Shown in pieces: positions 6,876-14,887 of a DNA stretch of 22,131 nucleotides. Below the pieces are notes generated by a model. That model was not told the origin of the DNA. It saw nothing but the letters and a program-made list of their open reading frames with translations, and searched no databases. How positions within the stretch are numbered: the first letter of the stretch is position 1; every line of letters starts with the position of its first letter. Origin of the DNA: Prolixibacteraceae bacterium (GTDB lineage: Bacteria > Bacteroidota > Bacteroidia > Bacteroidales > Prolixibacteraceae); contig JAGODU010000059.1 in the NCBI GenBank assembly GCA_017998095.1, positions 1 to 22,131 of the forward strand, written 5' to 3'. The translations under genes were made by a program, and so were the position numbers.

Positions 6876-7841
6876 ATGATGTTCATGAATATTCAGGGAA
6901 AAATTCGAAGTGCCATCAAAAAATCTCTTGGTATAACTTTTAAATCTATCCCTCAATTCAATCGTGCTATAAAACATGGGCTTAATATCTTTTCATTTCA
7001 TGATGTAACGGATCAACCCAGCAATTTTGCCATGGAGTATGGTCTGGCAGTATCACCTGAAATATTTTCCCGTCAAGTTTCATGGATCCAATCTAACTTC
7101 AATGTGATACATCCCTTGGATATCATAAATAATAAGTCGCTACCGCTTCAGGCCGCACTCATAACTTTTGACGATGGTTTTTTAGGGTCATTCAATAATG
7201 GTCTTGCAATATTAAAGGAATTAAACCTGCCATCGGTTGTATTCCTTAACATGAAGGCTATCATTGAGCATAAGCCGATCCTTTCTGCGGTTATATGTTA
7301 TCTTGATCGTTATGTACCTCAGTTTTCCATATATTGTAAATCTAAGGGTTTAGTACCTCCTTTTCATCTCACCATTAACGAATCCATACTCAACGATTTT
7401 GAAGGCCAGTATGGTGCTGTGGATAACAAAGCAGTAATTGAATACCAGGGAATATTTGCTGACTTGAATATTGTTAAAAAGTGGAACGATAAAAATCATG
7501 TCATGTTCGGAAATCACCTTTTTGACCACTGGAATTCTCCCGCCCTAAGTTGCGAAGAGTTAGTGGATGAATATAGAAGAAATGAAATGGCGTTGAATCA
7601 GCTTGATAATGCCATAAATCTTTTCGCTTTTCCAAATGGGCGTTTTTCAGAACGAGAAGTTGGTTGTTTGAAAAAGTTAGGAGCATTTAAAGTATTTACA
7701 TCAGCTGACAGAGTGAATCTTGATGCACGAAATTATATGCTGGGAAGAATATTTTTACATGGAACTGATTATAATATAAACCATTTATGGTTCCGCATAG
7801 GGAATGCTATGTTATCTGGATTTATGAAGAATACATTTTGA
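6876..7841 (+). CDS. NodB-type polysaccharide deacetylase family protein, cytoplasmic
   Basis: The protein has the NodB signature TFDDGF (97-102), supplying the metal-binding Asp and catalytic base, and HLFDH (His214 to His218), the two metal-binding histidines. FAFPNG (250-255) takes the place of motif 3. About 110 residues separate the first two motifs, longer than in minimal NodB. No signal peptide or membrane segment is seen, so it probably acts in the cytoplasm on a nucleotide- or lipid-linked amino sugar. Three Met codons (6876, 6879, 6885) could start it, and no good ribosome-binding site separates them. The GNAT-like gene follows 37 bases later, which suggests deacetylation followed by new acylation. 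The family call is good; the substrate is unknown. Confidence 0.78.
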   Translation: MMFMNIQGKIRSAIKKSLGITFKSIPQFNRAIKHGLNIFSFHDVTDQPSNFAMEYGLAVSPEIFSRQVSWIQSNFNVIHPLDIINNKSLPLQAALITFDDGFLGSFNNGLAILKELNLPSVVFLNMKAIIEHKPILSAVICYLDRYVPQFSIYCKSKGLVPPFHLTINESILNDFEGQYGAVDNKAVIEYQGIFADLNIVKKWNDKNHVMFGNHLFDHWNSPALSCEELVDEYRRNEMALNQLDNAINLFAFPNGRFSEREVGCLKKLGAFKVFTSADRVNLDARNYMLGRIFLHGTDYNINHLWFRIGNAMLSGFMKNTF

Positions 7842-7878
7842 TGCTTGCGAATTCCTTTGAGAAAAGGGAATATATAAT

Positions 7879-8859
7879 ATGGAAAAGATGAGAAATATTA
7901 AAATTACTGATTCAATGGAAGATGTTGTTAATTATTTATCTTATTTAAAAGTTGCGAATTGGAATTTTCCTACTTTATATACATTGGATTATTTTAAATG
8001 GAAGATAATAAAAAATCCATTTTTAGGAAGTTTATGTTATCTGCGATATGTCAATGATGTTCCCGCTTCCCACGTGAGCATAACATCCAAACCTATCAAT
8101 GATGAATTGGGCATCAGCGCACATTGCGGGGAACTCGGGGACACCCATACTCATCCTGCATATCAAAAACAAGGCCATTTTGGAGTGATAGGGACGGCGG
8201 CAATTGCAGATTTTCAGAAACAATTTCCCGGAGCGTTCGTTTTCGGCATTCCAAATGAAAATGCAGTACACGGCTGGCAGTCCAGGTGTAATTGCGAATT
8301 GCTGAATTCGTTGAATATTGAAGAGTATTCAATGAATGTCTTGTTAAAAAGAAAGATATCTCAATCATTGACAAAATATAATGTAAATAATGAAAAAGTG
8401 AAGGATCTTATTGATCATATCTGGCAGAAAACTTACAAGAGAAAATGCAGTTTATATAAAAAAGATTATAAATGGATTGAGTGGAGGTATAAAAATTCAA
8501 GTGAAAAATATAACATTTATTTTTCTCGTGGAGCTTCCAAGTCAGTTGAAGCATATATAATTGCAAAAATTACAAAGAAATATTTTTTTACTCATTTCCA
8601 GATTTGCGACATTGTCGGACTAGACCATGATGCAGAAATAATAATATTTGATAATTTCATCAAACAGTATGTTTCCTCTTTTAGTAAAATAACAATCTGG
8701 TCTTCAAAAGAAACAGGTTTAAATGCTTACTTGGTTTCCAAGAGATTCAATGTTAATCGTAAAATTAATTTTGTTTGTAATAAAAATGAAGCCTATGAAC
8801 AGTATTTATTGTTAAAGGAAAAACTAATAATTAGCCTGGGTGATACGGATAACGTATAG
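7879..8859 (+). CDS. GNAT-type N-acyltransferase, probably for an amino sugar
   Basis: This 326-residue soluble protein has a GNAT-like core. The segment THPAYQKQGHFGVIG (91-105) resembles the acyl-CoA pyrophosphate loop (consensus Q/R-x-x-G-x-G/A) after a beta strand. FVFGIPNENAVHGWQSR matches the end of that fold, where such proteins have NxxA and a hydrophobic residue. The remaining 180 residues show no domain I recognise and may be a degenerate second GNAT repeat. Codon use is very AT-rich. An AAAAGGGA site lies about ten bases before the ATG at 7879; a second in-frame ATG is at 7888. Its position after a deacetylase suggests that it re-acylates the freed amino group. This is inference. 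Confidence 0.65.
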   Translation: MEKMRNIKITDSMEDVVNYLSYLKVANWNFPTLYTLDYFKWKIIKNPFLGSLCYLRYVNDVPASHVSITSKPINDELGISAHCGELGDTHTHPAYQKQGHFGVIGTAAIADFQKQFPGAFVFGIPNENAVHGWQSRCNCELLNSLNIEEYSMNVLLKRKISQSLTKYNVNNEKVKDLIDHIWQKTYKRKCSLYKKDYKWIEWRYKNSSEKYNIYFSRGASKSVEAYIIAKITKKYFFTHFQICDIVGLDHDAEIIIFDNFIKQYVSSFSKITIWSSKETGLNAYLVSKRFNVNRKINFVCNKNEAYEQYLLLKEKLIISLGDTDNV

Positions 8860-8903
8860 ATTCAAATGCAACTTGATGATGTAATTCGTATTATGATACA
8901 AAC

Positions 8904-9872
8904 ATGCGAGCTATAAGTATTATGGCAGAAAGACGGATTTATGTTCCAGATAACCTTGCACTTGTAGTCCCCACAAAGGACCGTCCGGAAAAAATAAAAA
9001 ATCTACTTGAGAGCATAGCGAGTCAGGATGTCGCTCTCGGGAGGATTATAATTATAGACGGCGGCGAAAGCGTTGAGGACATCGTTTCTAAGTTCTCAGC
9101 CCGGCTTCCCGTTGAATATTATAGATGTTCACCGCCCGGTCAAATACGTCAAAGAAATATGGCAATCTCGAAGCTTGACGGGAGGACATGCCTTGTCTGT
9201 TTTTTTGATGATGACATCGTCCTCATGCCGGGGGCCTTAAAGGAGATGATTGATTTTTGGAATACAGTAGATCCTGAGACAGCAGGAGTCTCTTTTAATA
9301 TCATTAACATGCCCCCTGACGAGCATTCAACGGTTAAATGGCTCATGGCTTCAAGTGTGCCCCAGCGGGGGAAAGTATTGTGGTCTGGCAGGAACACAAG
9401 TATTTCCAATTTAAAAAAGAATATTCGATCGCAGTGGCTCTGCGGCGGCGCAACGGTCTGGAAACAGGACATCGTTGTGCGGCATATGTACAATCCTATC
9501 GATTCGAAATGGGCTATCTGCGAGGATCTTATTTTCAGCTACCCCCTTGGAAAGAACCGCCCGCTTTATGTGTGTGCTGACGCGAAAGTGCGCCATGAGC
9601 ATGTGTACGACCACAAGGTGAAGCAAAAACATGTATTTTATGGACGAACCGAAACCCTCTGGCGATTATATTTTGTGAACAGTCACAGGGAGTTATCTAA
9701 AATATTATTTTTTTGGAACCTTGCGGCATTAATAATCGCCCGTTTTGTGATGGGAATATTTACTTTTAACAGAAGGCATATACAGTTTGGTTTAGGGCAG
9801 TTGCAGGGGGCGCTCTGGGGTTTGTGGTACTTGATCCGCCGGAAAGATATAATAATACTCCTCGAAAAATAA
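8904..9872 (+). CDS. GT2-family glycosyltransferase (GT-A fold)
   Basis: The nucleotide-sugar binding start LALVVPTKDRPEK (18-30), the IIDGG segment (50-54) and the metal-binding DDD (102-104) define a GT-A, GT2-like transferase. A downstream CEDLIFSY motif supplies the acceptor-site acidic residue. The last 70 residues contain one or two weak membrane-associated helices (ILFFWNLAALIIARFVMGI), so it probably works at the inner face of the cytoplasmic membrane on a lipid-linked acceptor. No clear ribosome-binding site precedes the ATG at 8904, and ATG 8922 is an alternative start. The gene is GC-richer than the acyltransferase gene before it. Donor and linkage cannot be predicted. Confidence 0.83.
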   Translation: MRAISIMAERRIYVPDNLALVVPTKDRPEKIKNLLESIASQDVALGRIIIIDGGESVEDIVSKFSARLPVEYYRCSPPGQIRQRNMAISKLDGRTCLVCFFDDDIVLMPGALKEMIDFWNTVDPETAGVSFNIINMPPDEHSTVKWLMASSVPQRGKVLWSGRNTSISNLKKNIRSQWLCGGATVWKQDIVVRHMYNPIDSKWAICEDLIFSYPLGKNRPLYVCADAKVRHEHVYDHKVKQKHVFYGRTETLWRLYFVNSHRELSKILFFWNLAALIIARFVMGIFTFNRRHIQFGLGQLQGALWGLWYLIRRKDIIILLEK

Positions 9873-9902
9873 TTATTCTAAATGGACATATAGCGAAATC
9901 TA

Positions 9903-9956
9903 ATGATCCGCGTTATTTACTTCCATCGCTTTCTGCGGTGGGGAAACTATGAGTAA
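9903..9956 (+). pseudogene. Probable 17-codon remnant of a glycosyltransferase start
   Basis: ATG at 9903 opens a frame reading MIRVIYFHRFLRWGNYE before a stop at 9954. The pattern (hydrophobic strand, then YFHR, then GNY) looks like the first strand and loop of GT-B glycosyltransferases found in such loci. Its codons are GC-richer than the AT-rich sequence that follows. No continuation is found in any frame before the next gene. I read it as the scar of a deleted glycosyltransferase gene, but it is short and could be chance. Confidence 0.35.
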
Positions 9957-10018
9957 TTATGTAATCAGTAGCGCGGCGAATTTATTTGTTTTAAATTGTT
10001 ATTATTTAATCATGTTTC

Positions 10019-10041
10019 ATGTTGTTAGACCCAACATTTTT
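10019..10041 (+). terminator. Weak hairpin plus T-run before the epimerase gene
   Basis: ATGTTG (10019-10024) pairs with CAACAT (10032-10037) around a seven-base loop, followed by five T ending at 10041. The six-base stem is short, so termination would be weak. It may have been the end of the lost gene in this gap. Confidence 0.25.
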
Positions 10042-10049
10042 ATTAAGCC

Positions 10050-11009
10050 ATGCCGAGTGAAATGATAATGCCGAAGATAATAATTATCGGAGCTGATTGT
10101 TTTATCGGTTACCATTTAAAAGAATATCTCTTAACAATGAGCGATGTTCAACTGAGTCTCGCTGTCTATGATAAGTCATACGCCGATAAAAGGTGTAAGG
10201 TTTATTTTTGTGATATATTGAATCCTGAGACATTGCAAGGCGTTGCCACAAAGGACGCAATTGTAATAAACCTTGTGTATCTCTGGGGTGGGTCCAGAGA
10301 CATGAATATTCAAGCCATAGATAACCTGTTGAGAGAATGCGAAAGCGCGGGGATTCGCCGTTTTATTCATATCAGTACTGCTTTTGTGGCCGGAAGAGCG
10401 GCGAATGATGTTATTAATGAGGCTACTGATTGCAGGCCAATAAGCGAATATGAGCATAATAAATTAGATATTGAGAATTATATATTAGCATACCATGGCG
10501 AATTCGAAAAAATAATTGTCAGGCCCACTGTGGTTTTCGGCCCGGAAGGTAAGAATCTTCTGAAAATGACAGATAATCTGTTATTTGGTAAAAGGTGGAT
10601 AAATTATCTGCGCTCATGCCTTTTTAAGTGCAGAACCATGAATATAGTGAGTATTGCCGTTGTGATTGAGGCCATTCAATTCTTGATAAGAATGGAACGC
10701 AACCTGGATGGAGAAATATTCATCGTTTCCGATGATGAACATCCACATAATACATATTCCCATGTTGAATCTTTGGTGATGCAATATCTGGATTACAGAA
10801 AATATCCAATACCGGTATTTGGGCTGCCGGTTTTTCTTACAAAAAAGATGCTTTTATTGTCAGGTAAATCAAACACAAATCCGCAAAGAAAATTCGACTG
10901 TGGTAAATTGGCCGCATATGGATTTTTCAAAAGAACAACATTGGATGATGAAATTTGCAAGTATATGGAATGGTTTAAAAAGAAATTCTGCGGCAATAAG
11001 TGTGGATGA
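10050..11009 (+). CDS. NAD-dependent epimerase/dehydratase (extended SDR) family protein
   Basis: This is an extended short-chain dehydrogenase of 319 residues. The cofactor loop is GADCFIG (14-20), a GxxxxxG variant lacking the middle glycine of the usual GxxGxxG. HISTAF (107-112) supplies the catalytic-type serine or threonine, YEHNK (134-138) is the YxxxK motif, and VRPTVVFGPEGKN follows as in sugar epimerases and reductases. Members act on nucleotide-linked hexoses. With the WbpM-like dehydratase downstream, a natural role is 4-keto reduction or epimerisation of a UDP-6-deoxy sugar. In-frame ATGs at 10062 and 10068 are alternative starts; the last gives a protein beginning MPKIIIIG, a typical SDR N-terminus. 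The GT4 gene starts seven bases after its stop. Confidence 0.8.
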   Translation: MPSEMIMPKIIIIGADCFIGYHLKEYLLTMSDVQLSLAVYDKSYADKRCKVYFCDILNPETLQGVATKDAIVINLVYLWGGSRDMNIQAIDNLLRECESAGIRRFIHISTAFVAGRAANDVINEATDCRPISEYEHNKLDIENYILAYHGEFEKIIVRPTVVFGPEGKNLLKMTDNLLFGKRWINYLRSCLFKCRTMNIVSIAVVIEAIQFLIRMERNLDGEIFIVSDDEHPHNTYSHVESLVMQYLDYRKYPIPVFGLPVFLTKKMLLLSGKSNTNPQRKFDCGKLAAYGFFKRTTLDDEICKYMEWFKKKFCGNKCG

Positions 11010-11015
11010 TTTCCC

Positions 11016-12155
11016 ATGAAAAATAATCATCGTTATCATACAAATAGGAAATATAAAATACTTCTTGCAATCGGTTCATCGGAAATCGGGGGGGCTCAAA
11101 ATATATTTTTATCATGTGCTGGCGAATTTGTGAAACTGGGGCATGTCGTTGAAGTCGCGCTGCCTGAAGGACCTCTATCGGACCAGGCGAAACTCCTTGG
11201 GATCCCGATCCATACGATAAATTTTACATCTATTCTTTCCGTGCTTAGAATTAAAAGAATGCTGCAGAAGGGAAATTACGATATAATTAATACATATTTG
11301 ACAAAATGCGGTCTTCTTGTTTCCTTCGTCAATTTCCTGTATAAAAACCCCATCTGCTGCACATTGTTAAACGCAATTACTCATGAAAAGCTTATACGAA
11401 TTCAGAAATTAATTTACCCGCTAATGTATCATCTTTTTCAAATGTTTTGCGATGGAATTATTGTTAATTCTAATGCAAATAAACAGCATTTTGTCGATAC
11501 GGCAAAAATTAAAGAAAGTCATATACAAGTGATATATTCAGGCATAGATGAGAAACGGTTTAAGAATAACACTCAATCGCTGAATCTTGCGAAAAAAATT
11601 GTTATAGGTATCGTCGGCCGCCTATCGATGGAAAAAGGACCAGTATACCTGATCAATGCCCTCGAGTTTTTAAAAGATATTGATTATGAATGCATGATCG
11701 TTGGAGATGGTCCGCTGAGAAATGATCTGGAGAAGAGAGTTGACGAACTGGGATTGAATAAAAGGGTCAAGTTCTTCGGATTTCAAAAAGAGGTTGCACA
11801 ATTCATCAAGAAAATGGATGTGGTGGTTGTCCCATCCCTGAATGAAACATTCGGCCTTACCATAGTTGAAGCATTTTTAATGAAAAAAGTCGTTATCGCA
11901 TCCAATGTCGGCGGCATACCTGAATTGGTCATACACCGGAAAACCGGATTGCTTTTTCCGGCAAAGGATAGCGTATCCATTGCGAATAGTATCCAAATTA
12001 TCTATGAAAACAGAAATTTAGCAAAAAGATTGACTGAAAGTGCCTACAGGCATGCAATATCTAACTTTACCATACCTGTTATGGTCAATAATACTTTAAA
12101 TTATTATGCGGTATTATTAGAGAGACAAGAAAAAATAATTACCGAAGCAAAATAA
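11016..12155 (+). CDS. GT4-family glycosyltransferase (GT-B fold)
   Basis: This 379-residue retaining-type GT4 enzyme shows the expected order. An N-terminal acceptor domain has GGAQN (25-29). Then come IVGRLSMEKG (199-208) and IVGDGPL (228-234), which bind the donor diphosphate. The E-x7-E motif spans Glu277 to Glu285 in NETFGLTIVEA, followed by SNVGGIPELV. No membrane-spanning segment is evident, so it is probably peripheral on the cytoplasmic face. It adds one sugar to the lipid-linked repeat unit. The short spacing to the upstream SDR gene suggests co-transcription. The specific sugar is not predictable. Confidence 0.88.
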   Translation: MKNNHRYHTNRKYKILLAIGSSEIGGAQNIFLSCAGEFVKLGHVVEVALPEGPLSDQAKLLGIPIHTINFTSILSVLRIKRMLQKGNYDIINTYLTKCGLLVSFVNFLYKNPICCTLLNAITHEKLIRIQKLIYPLMYHLFQMFCDGIIVNSNANKQHFVDTAKIKESHIQVIYSGIDEKRFKNNTQSLNLAKKIVIGIVGRLSMEKGPVYLINALEFLKDIDYECMIVGDGPLRNDLEKRVDELGLNKRVKFFGFQKEVAQFIKKMDVVVVPSLNETFGLTIVEAFLMKKVVIASNVGGIPELVIHRKTGLLFPAKDSVSIANSIQIIYENRNLAKRLTESAYRHAISNFTIPVMVNNTLNYYAVLLERQEKIITEAK

Positions 12156-12243
12156 TCATATGAATTGATGATTATATCATTCAATAATCTCAGAATTGTT
12201 AAAATTGGTAATTTACATCAAACTATCGGTATAAAGGTTGCTT

Positions 12244-13698
12244 ATGAGAATTCTCATGCTTAATCCACCGTTCCTGCCAAAATATTCACGGAGTTCACGA
12301 AGTCCGGCGGTAACAAAAAGCGGCACAATTTATTATCCACTCTGGCTAAGTTATGCAACCGGAGTATTGGAAAAAGAGGGATTCGAGGTATTGTTAATTG
12401 ATGCTGCTGCGGAAAATGCGGATCTTGATGATATTCTTCCCCGAATATGTTCTTTCAAACCTGAAATAGCCGTGTTTGATACATCAACCCCAAGTATTGA
12501 TAATGATATACAGGTTCTGGAACAGGTGAAAAATACAATTGGCGGGCGGCTGCTGACCGTAGTAGTGGGAACCCACCCCTCGGCGCTTCCGGAAGAAACA
12601 CTTATGCTCTCCGATAAAATAGATATCATAGCGCGGAAGGAGTATGATTATACTCTGCGAGAATTGTCCTGCAAAATTTCAACGGGAGACCAGGATCTTT
12701 CCAGTATACAAGGCATATCATATCGAAAATCAGGCAAAATATTCCATAATGCTGACAGGCCATTTATCACCGAAATGGATGATCTTCCTTTCGTCTCGGC
12801 CGTATACAAAAAGCACCTTGACATCAGGAATTATTTTTATGCTCATGTGAGGAACCCGGTGGTATCGTTTTTCGCCGGCCGCGGGTGTCCCAACCGGTGC
12901 TTTTTTTGCGTATATCCCCAGGTGATGTTCGGCCATGCTTACCGGCACAGGTCTCCGGAGAATATCGTCGCGGAGCTTGAATATGTAAAAAGGGAATTGT
13001 CTGAAGTTGTCGAGGTTCTTATTGACGATGATAATTTTACCGCGGACCAGGAGCATGTATTAAAAGTTTGCGACCTTATTATTAAAAAGAAACTAAAGGT
13101 GGCATGGACCGTGGAAGCGCGGGTTGATTTGAAACTGGAAGTCATGATGGCCATGAAAAAGGCCGGATGCAGGTTGCTTGTGGCTGGATTTGAAAGCGGG
13201 GATCAGCAGATCCTTGACAACGTTCAAAAGGGGATTAAACTCGAACAGTCCATGGAGTTTGTAAAGAATGCCCAAAAGGCGGGTCTCCGGGTCCATGGCT
13301 GTTTCATGGTGGGTAATAAAGGTGAAACTCATGAAAGCATGGAGCGAACACTGGATTTTGCCCTGAAGCTAAATGCGGACACCGCGCAGTTTTTTCCTCT
13401 CATGGTGTATCCGGGAACGAGGGCCTATGCCTGGGCCAGTGAGCATTCGTATATCAAGGCTGGTTCATTTCGGGATTGGCTGACGGAAGAAGGACTCCAT
13501 AACTGCGTCCTGAACACAGAGCATTTATCCGCAGATGAATTGGTCCGGTTCTGCGATTATGCGAGAAAGAAATATTACTTGCGTTTGGGATATATTATAA
13601 GAAAAGGCTTTGATATTCTCGTGCATCCATCGGAAATAAGACGTACTTTCAAGGCATTTAAAACATTATCACGACATCTGCTGAGAAGCGTTAATTAG
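12244..13698 (+). CDS. Radical SAM enzyme with a B12-binding-like N-terminal domain
   Basis: This 484-residue protein has an N-terminal domain (about 1-145) of B12-binding fold: PLWLSYATGVLEKEG, then DTSTPSIDND, then VVVGTHPSALPEE. The cobalamin-ligating DxHxxG motif is absent, as in many members of this class. The radical SAM core follows with the CX3CX2C cluster motif Cys215, Cys219 and Cys222 (GRGCPNRCFFC), then VAGFESGDQQILDNVQKGI as in the HpnJ/BchE-like group. I prefer the ATG at 12244 because AAAGG at 12233-12237 is well placed; a TTG at 12238 would overlap that spacing. In a glycan locus it may methylate, epimerise or otherwise remodel a sugar or the lipid carrier. The substrate is unknown. 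The membrane GT2 gene starts two bases after its stop. Confidence 0.85.
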   Translation: MRILMLNPPFLPKYSRSSRSPAVTKSGTIYYPLWLSYATGVLEKEGFEVLLIDAAAENADLDDILPRICSFKPEIAVFDTSTPSIDNDIQVLEQVKNTIGGRLLTVVVGTHPSALPEETLMLSDKIDIIARKEYDYTLRELSCKISTGDQDLSSIQGISYRKSGKIFHNADRPFITEMDDLPFVSAVYKKHLDIRNYFYAHVRNPVVSFFAGRGCPNRCFFCVYPQVMFGHAYRHRSPENIVAELEYVKRELSEVVEVLIDDDNFTADQEHVLKVCDLIIKKKLKVAWTVEARVDLKLEVMMAMKKAGCRLLVAGFESGDQQILDNVQKGIKLEQSMEFVKNAQKAGLRVHGCFMVGNKGETHESMERTLDFALKLNADTAQFFPLMVYPGTRAYAWASEHSYIKAGSFRDWLTEEGLHNCVLNTEHLSADELVRFCDYARKKYYLRLGYIIRKGFDILVHPSEIRRTFKAFKTLSRHLLRSVN

Positions 13699-13700
13699 CT

Positions 13701-14846
13701 ATGAAAGTAATATTCTATATATTGCTTGGTTTAACGTTATATACATATATTATTTATCCGGTTATCCTTTTTATCATTGTGAAAGCATACGGCTTTCTCA
13801 AGAAAAACAATATGGATAATTCAACTGATCTGATACATGAGAATACGGTATCAGTTGCCATGATCTGCGCAATGTTTAACGAAGAAAAGGTGGCCGAGGA
13901 TAAAATACGTAATTTTTTCGATCTCAGTTACAAGAATAAAAAATTATATATTGGCTCTGACGGGTCAAATGACCGTACCAATGAGATCTTAAAGAAATAC
14001 TTAAATGATAAAAGGATAAAAATATTCTTCTTTCCCCGACGCGGGAAGGTTTTCGTGATAAATGATCTGATTGAAAATGCGACAGAGGATGTCATTATAT
14101 TCACCGATGCGAATTCGATGTACCAAAAGGATTCGATTGAGAAACTGTTAGATTGTTTCAGGGATACTAATATCGGCGCCGTATGCGGCAGATTGAAACT
14201 TGTTCAGAAAGGAGGAACATCGGGAGAAGGCTTCTACTGGAGGTATGAAACCTGGATCAAAAAACAGGAAAGTCTCCTTGGGGCCGTTATGGGAGGCAAT
14301 GGGGCCATTTACGCGGTTCGAAGAGAATTGCTGTCGCCGATCAATACGAATACGATAAATGACGACTTTGTTATTTCCATGAAAGTGATAGAAAAAGGAT
14401 ACGGGATGGTTTATGCGGAAGATGCTGTTGCTGCTGAAGAGGTTGGCGACAGCGATTCGGTCGAATTTAAAAGACATATACGTGATGGGGCCGGCCATTA
14501 CCGTGCAATGATCACTTTGTTCCGGCTGTTGAATCCAATGCACCCGAAAATATTCTTTTTGTATGTTTCTCACAGGATAATCAGGTGGTTGGTGCCCTTC
14601 TTTTTTGTACCTTTGCTTATGCTCCCTCTTTTTATAGAAAATGATTCTGTTACAATTGGATTGTTTTTTATCCAGGTTGTGATATATATTTTTGCAATAA
14701 TTGGTTTCATGTTGAGAAATAAAGTGAAAATTAAAATATTTTATATTCCATTTTATTTTATCATGATCAATATTGCTTTACTAATTGGCTTTTTCAAAGT
14801 TATGCTTGGATTCCAAAAAGTGACCTGGGACAGCACTGTCCGATGA
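13701..14846 (+). CDS. Membrane-bound GT2 glycosyltransferase
   Basis: A 381-residue GT2 protein with one N-terminal membrane segment (about 4-28) and three or so C-terminal ones (about 295-375) flanking a cytoplasmic GT-A domain. The domain carries SDGSNDRT (86-93), the metal-binding DAN (136-138), GGNGAIYAVRR (198-208), the acidic NDDF (220-223) and RHIRDGAGH (258-266) in place of QxxRW. This layout matches processive or membrane GT2 enzymes of the BcsA/HAS/IcaA type, though many such proteins in O-antigen loci add single sugars. It begins two bases after the radical SAM gene, so the pair is very likely co-transcribed. Donor and product are unknown. Confidence 0.85.
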   Translation: MKVIFYILLGLTLYTYIIYPVILFIIVKAYGFLKKNNMDNSTDLIHENTVSVAMICAMFNEEKVAEDKIRNFFDLSYKNKKLYIGSDGSNDRTNEILKKYLNDKRIKIFFFPRRGKVFVINDLIENATEDVIIFTDANSMYQKDSIEKLLDCFRDTNIGAVCGRLKLVQKGGTSGEGFYWRYETWIKKQESLLGAVMGGNGAIYAVRRELLSPINTNTINDDFVISMKVIEKGYGMVYAEDAVAAEEVGDSDSVEFKRHIRDGAGHYRAMITLFRLLNPMHPKIFFLYVSHRIIRWLVPFFFVPLLMLPLFIENDSVTIGLFFIQVVIYIFAIIGFMLRNKVKIKIFYIPFYFIMINIALLIGFFKVMLGFQKVTWDSTVR

Positions 14847-14887
14847 ACAAAGGATGATTCGAAATTTTAAGGATCAAGGTTCATTGC

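Noticed and set aside
14148..14573. A 141-codon minus-strand frame
   Set aside because: It is antisense to the membrane GT2 gene, which has all its motifs there; no recognisable domain or ribosome-binding site.
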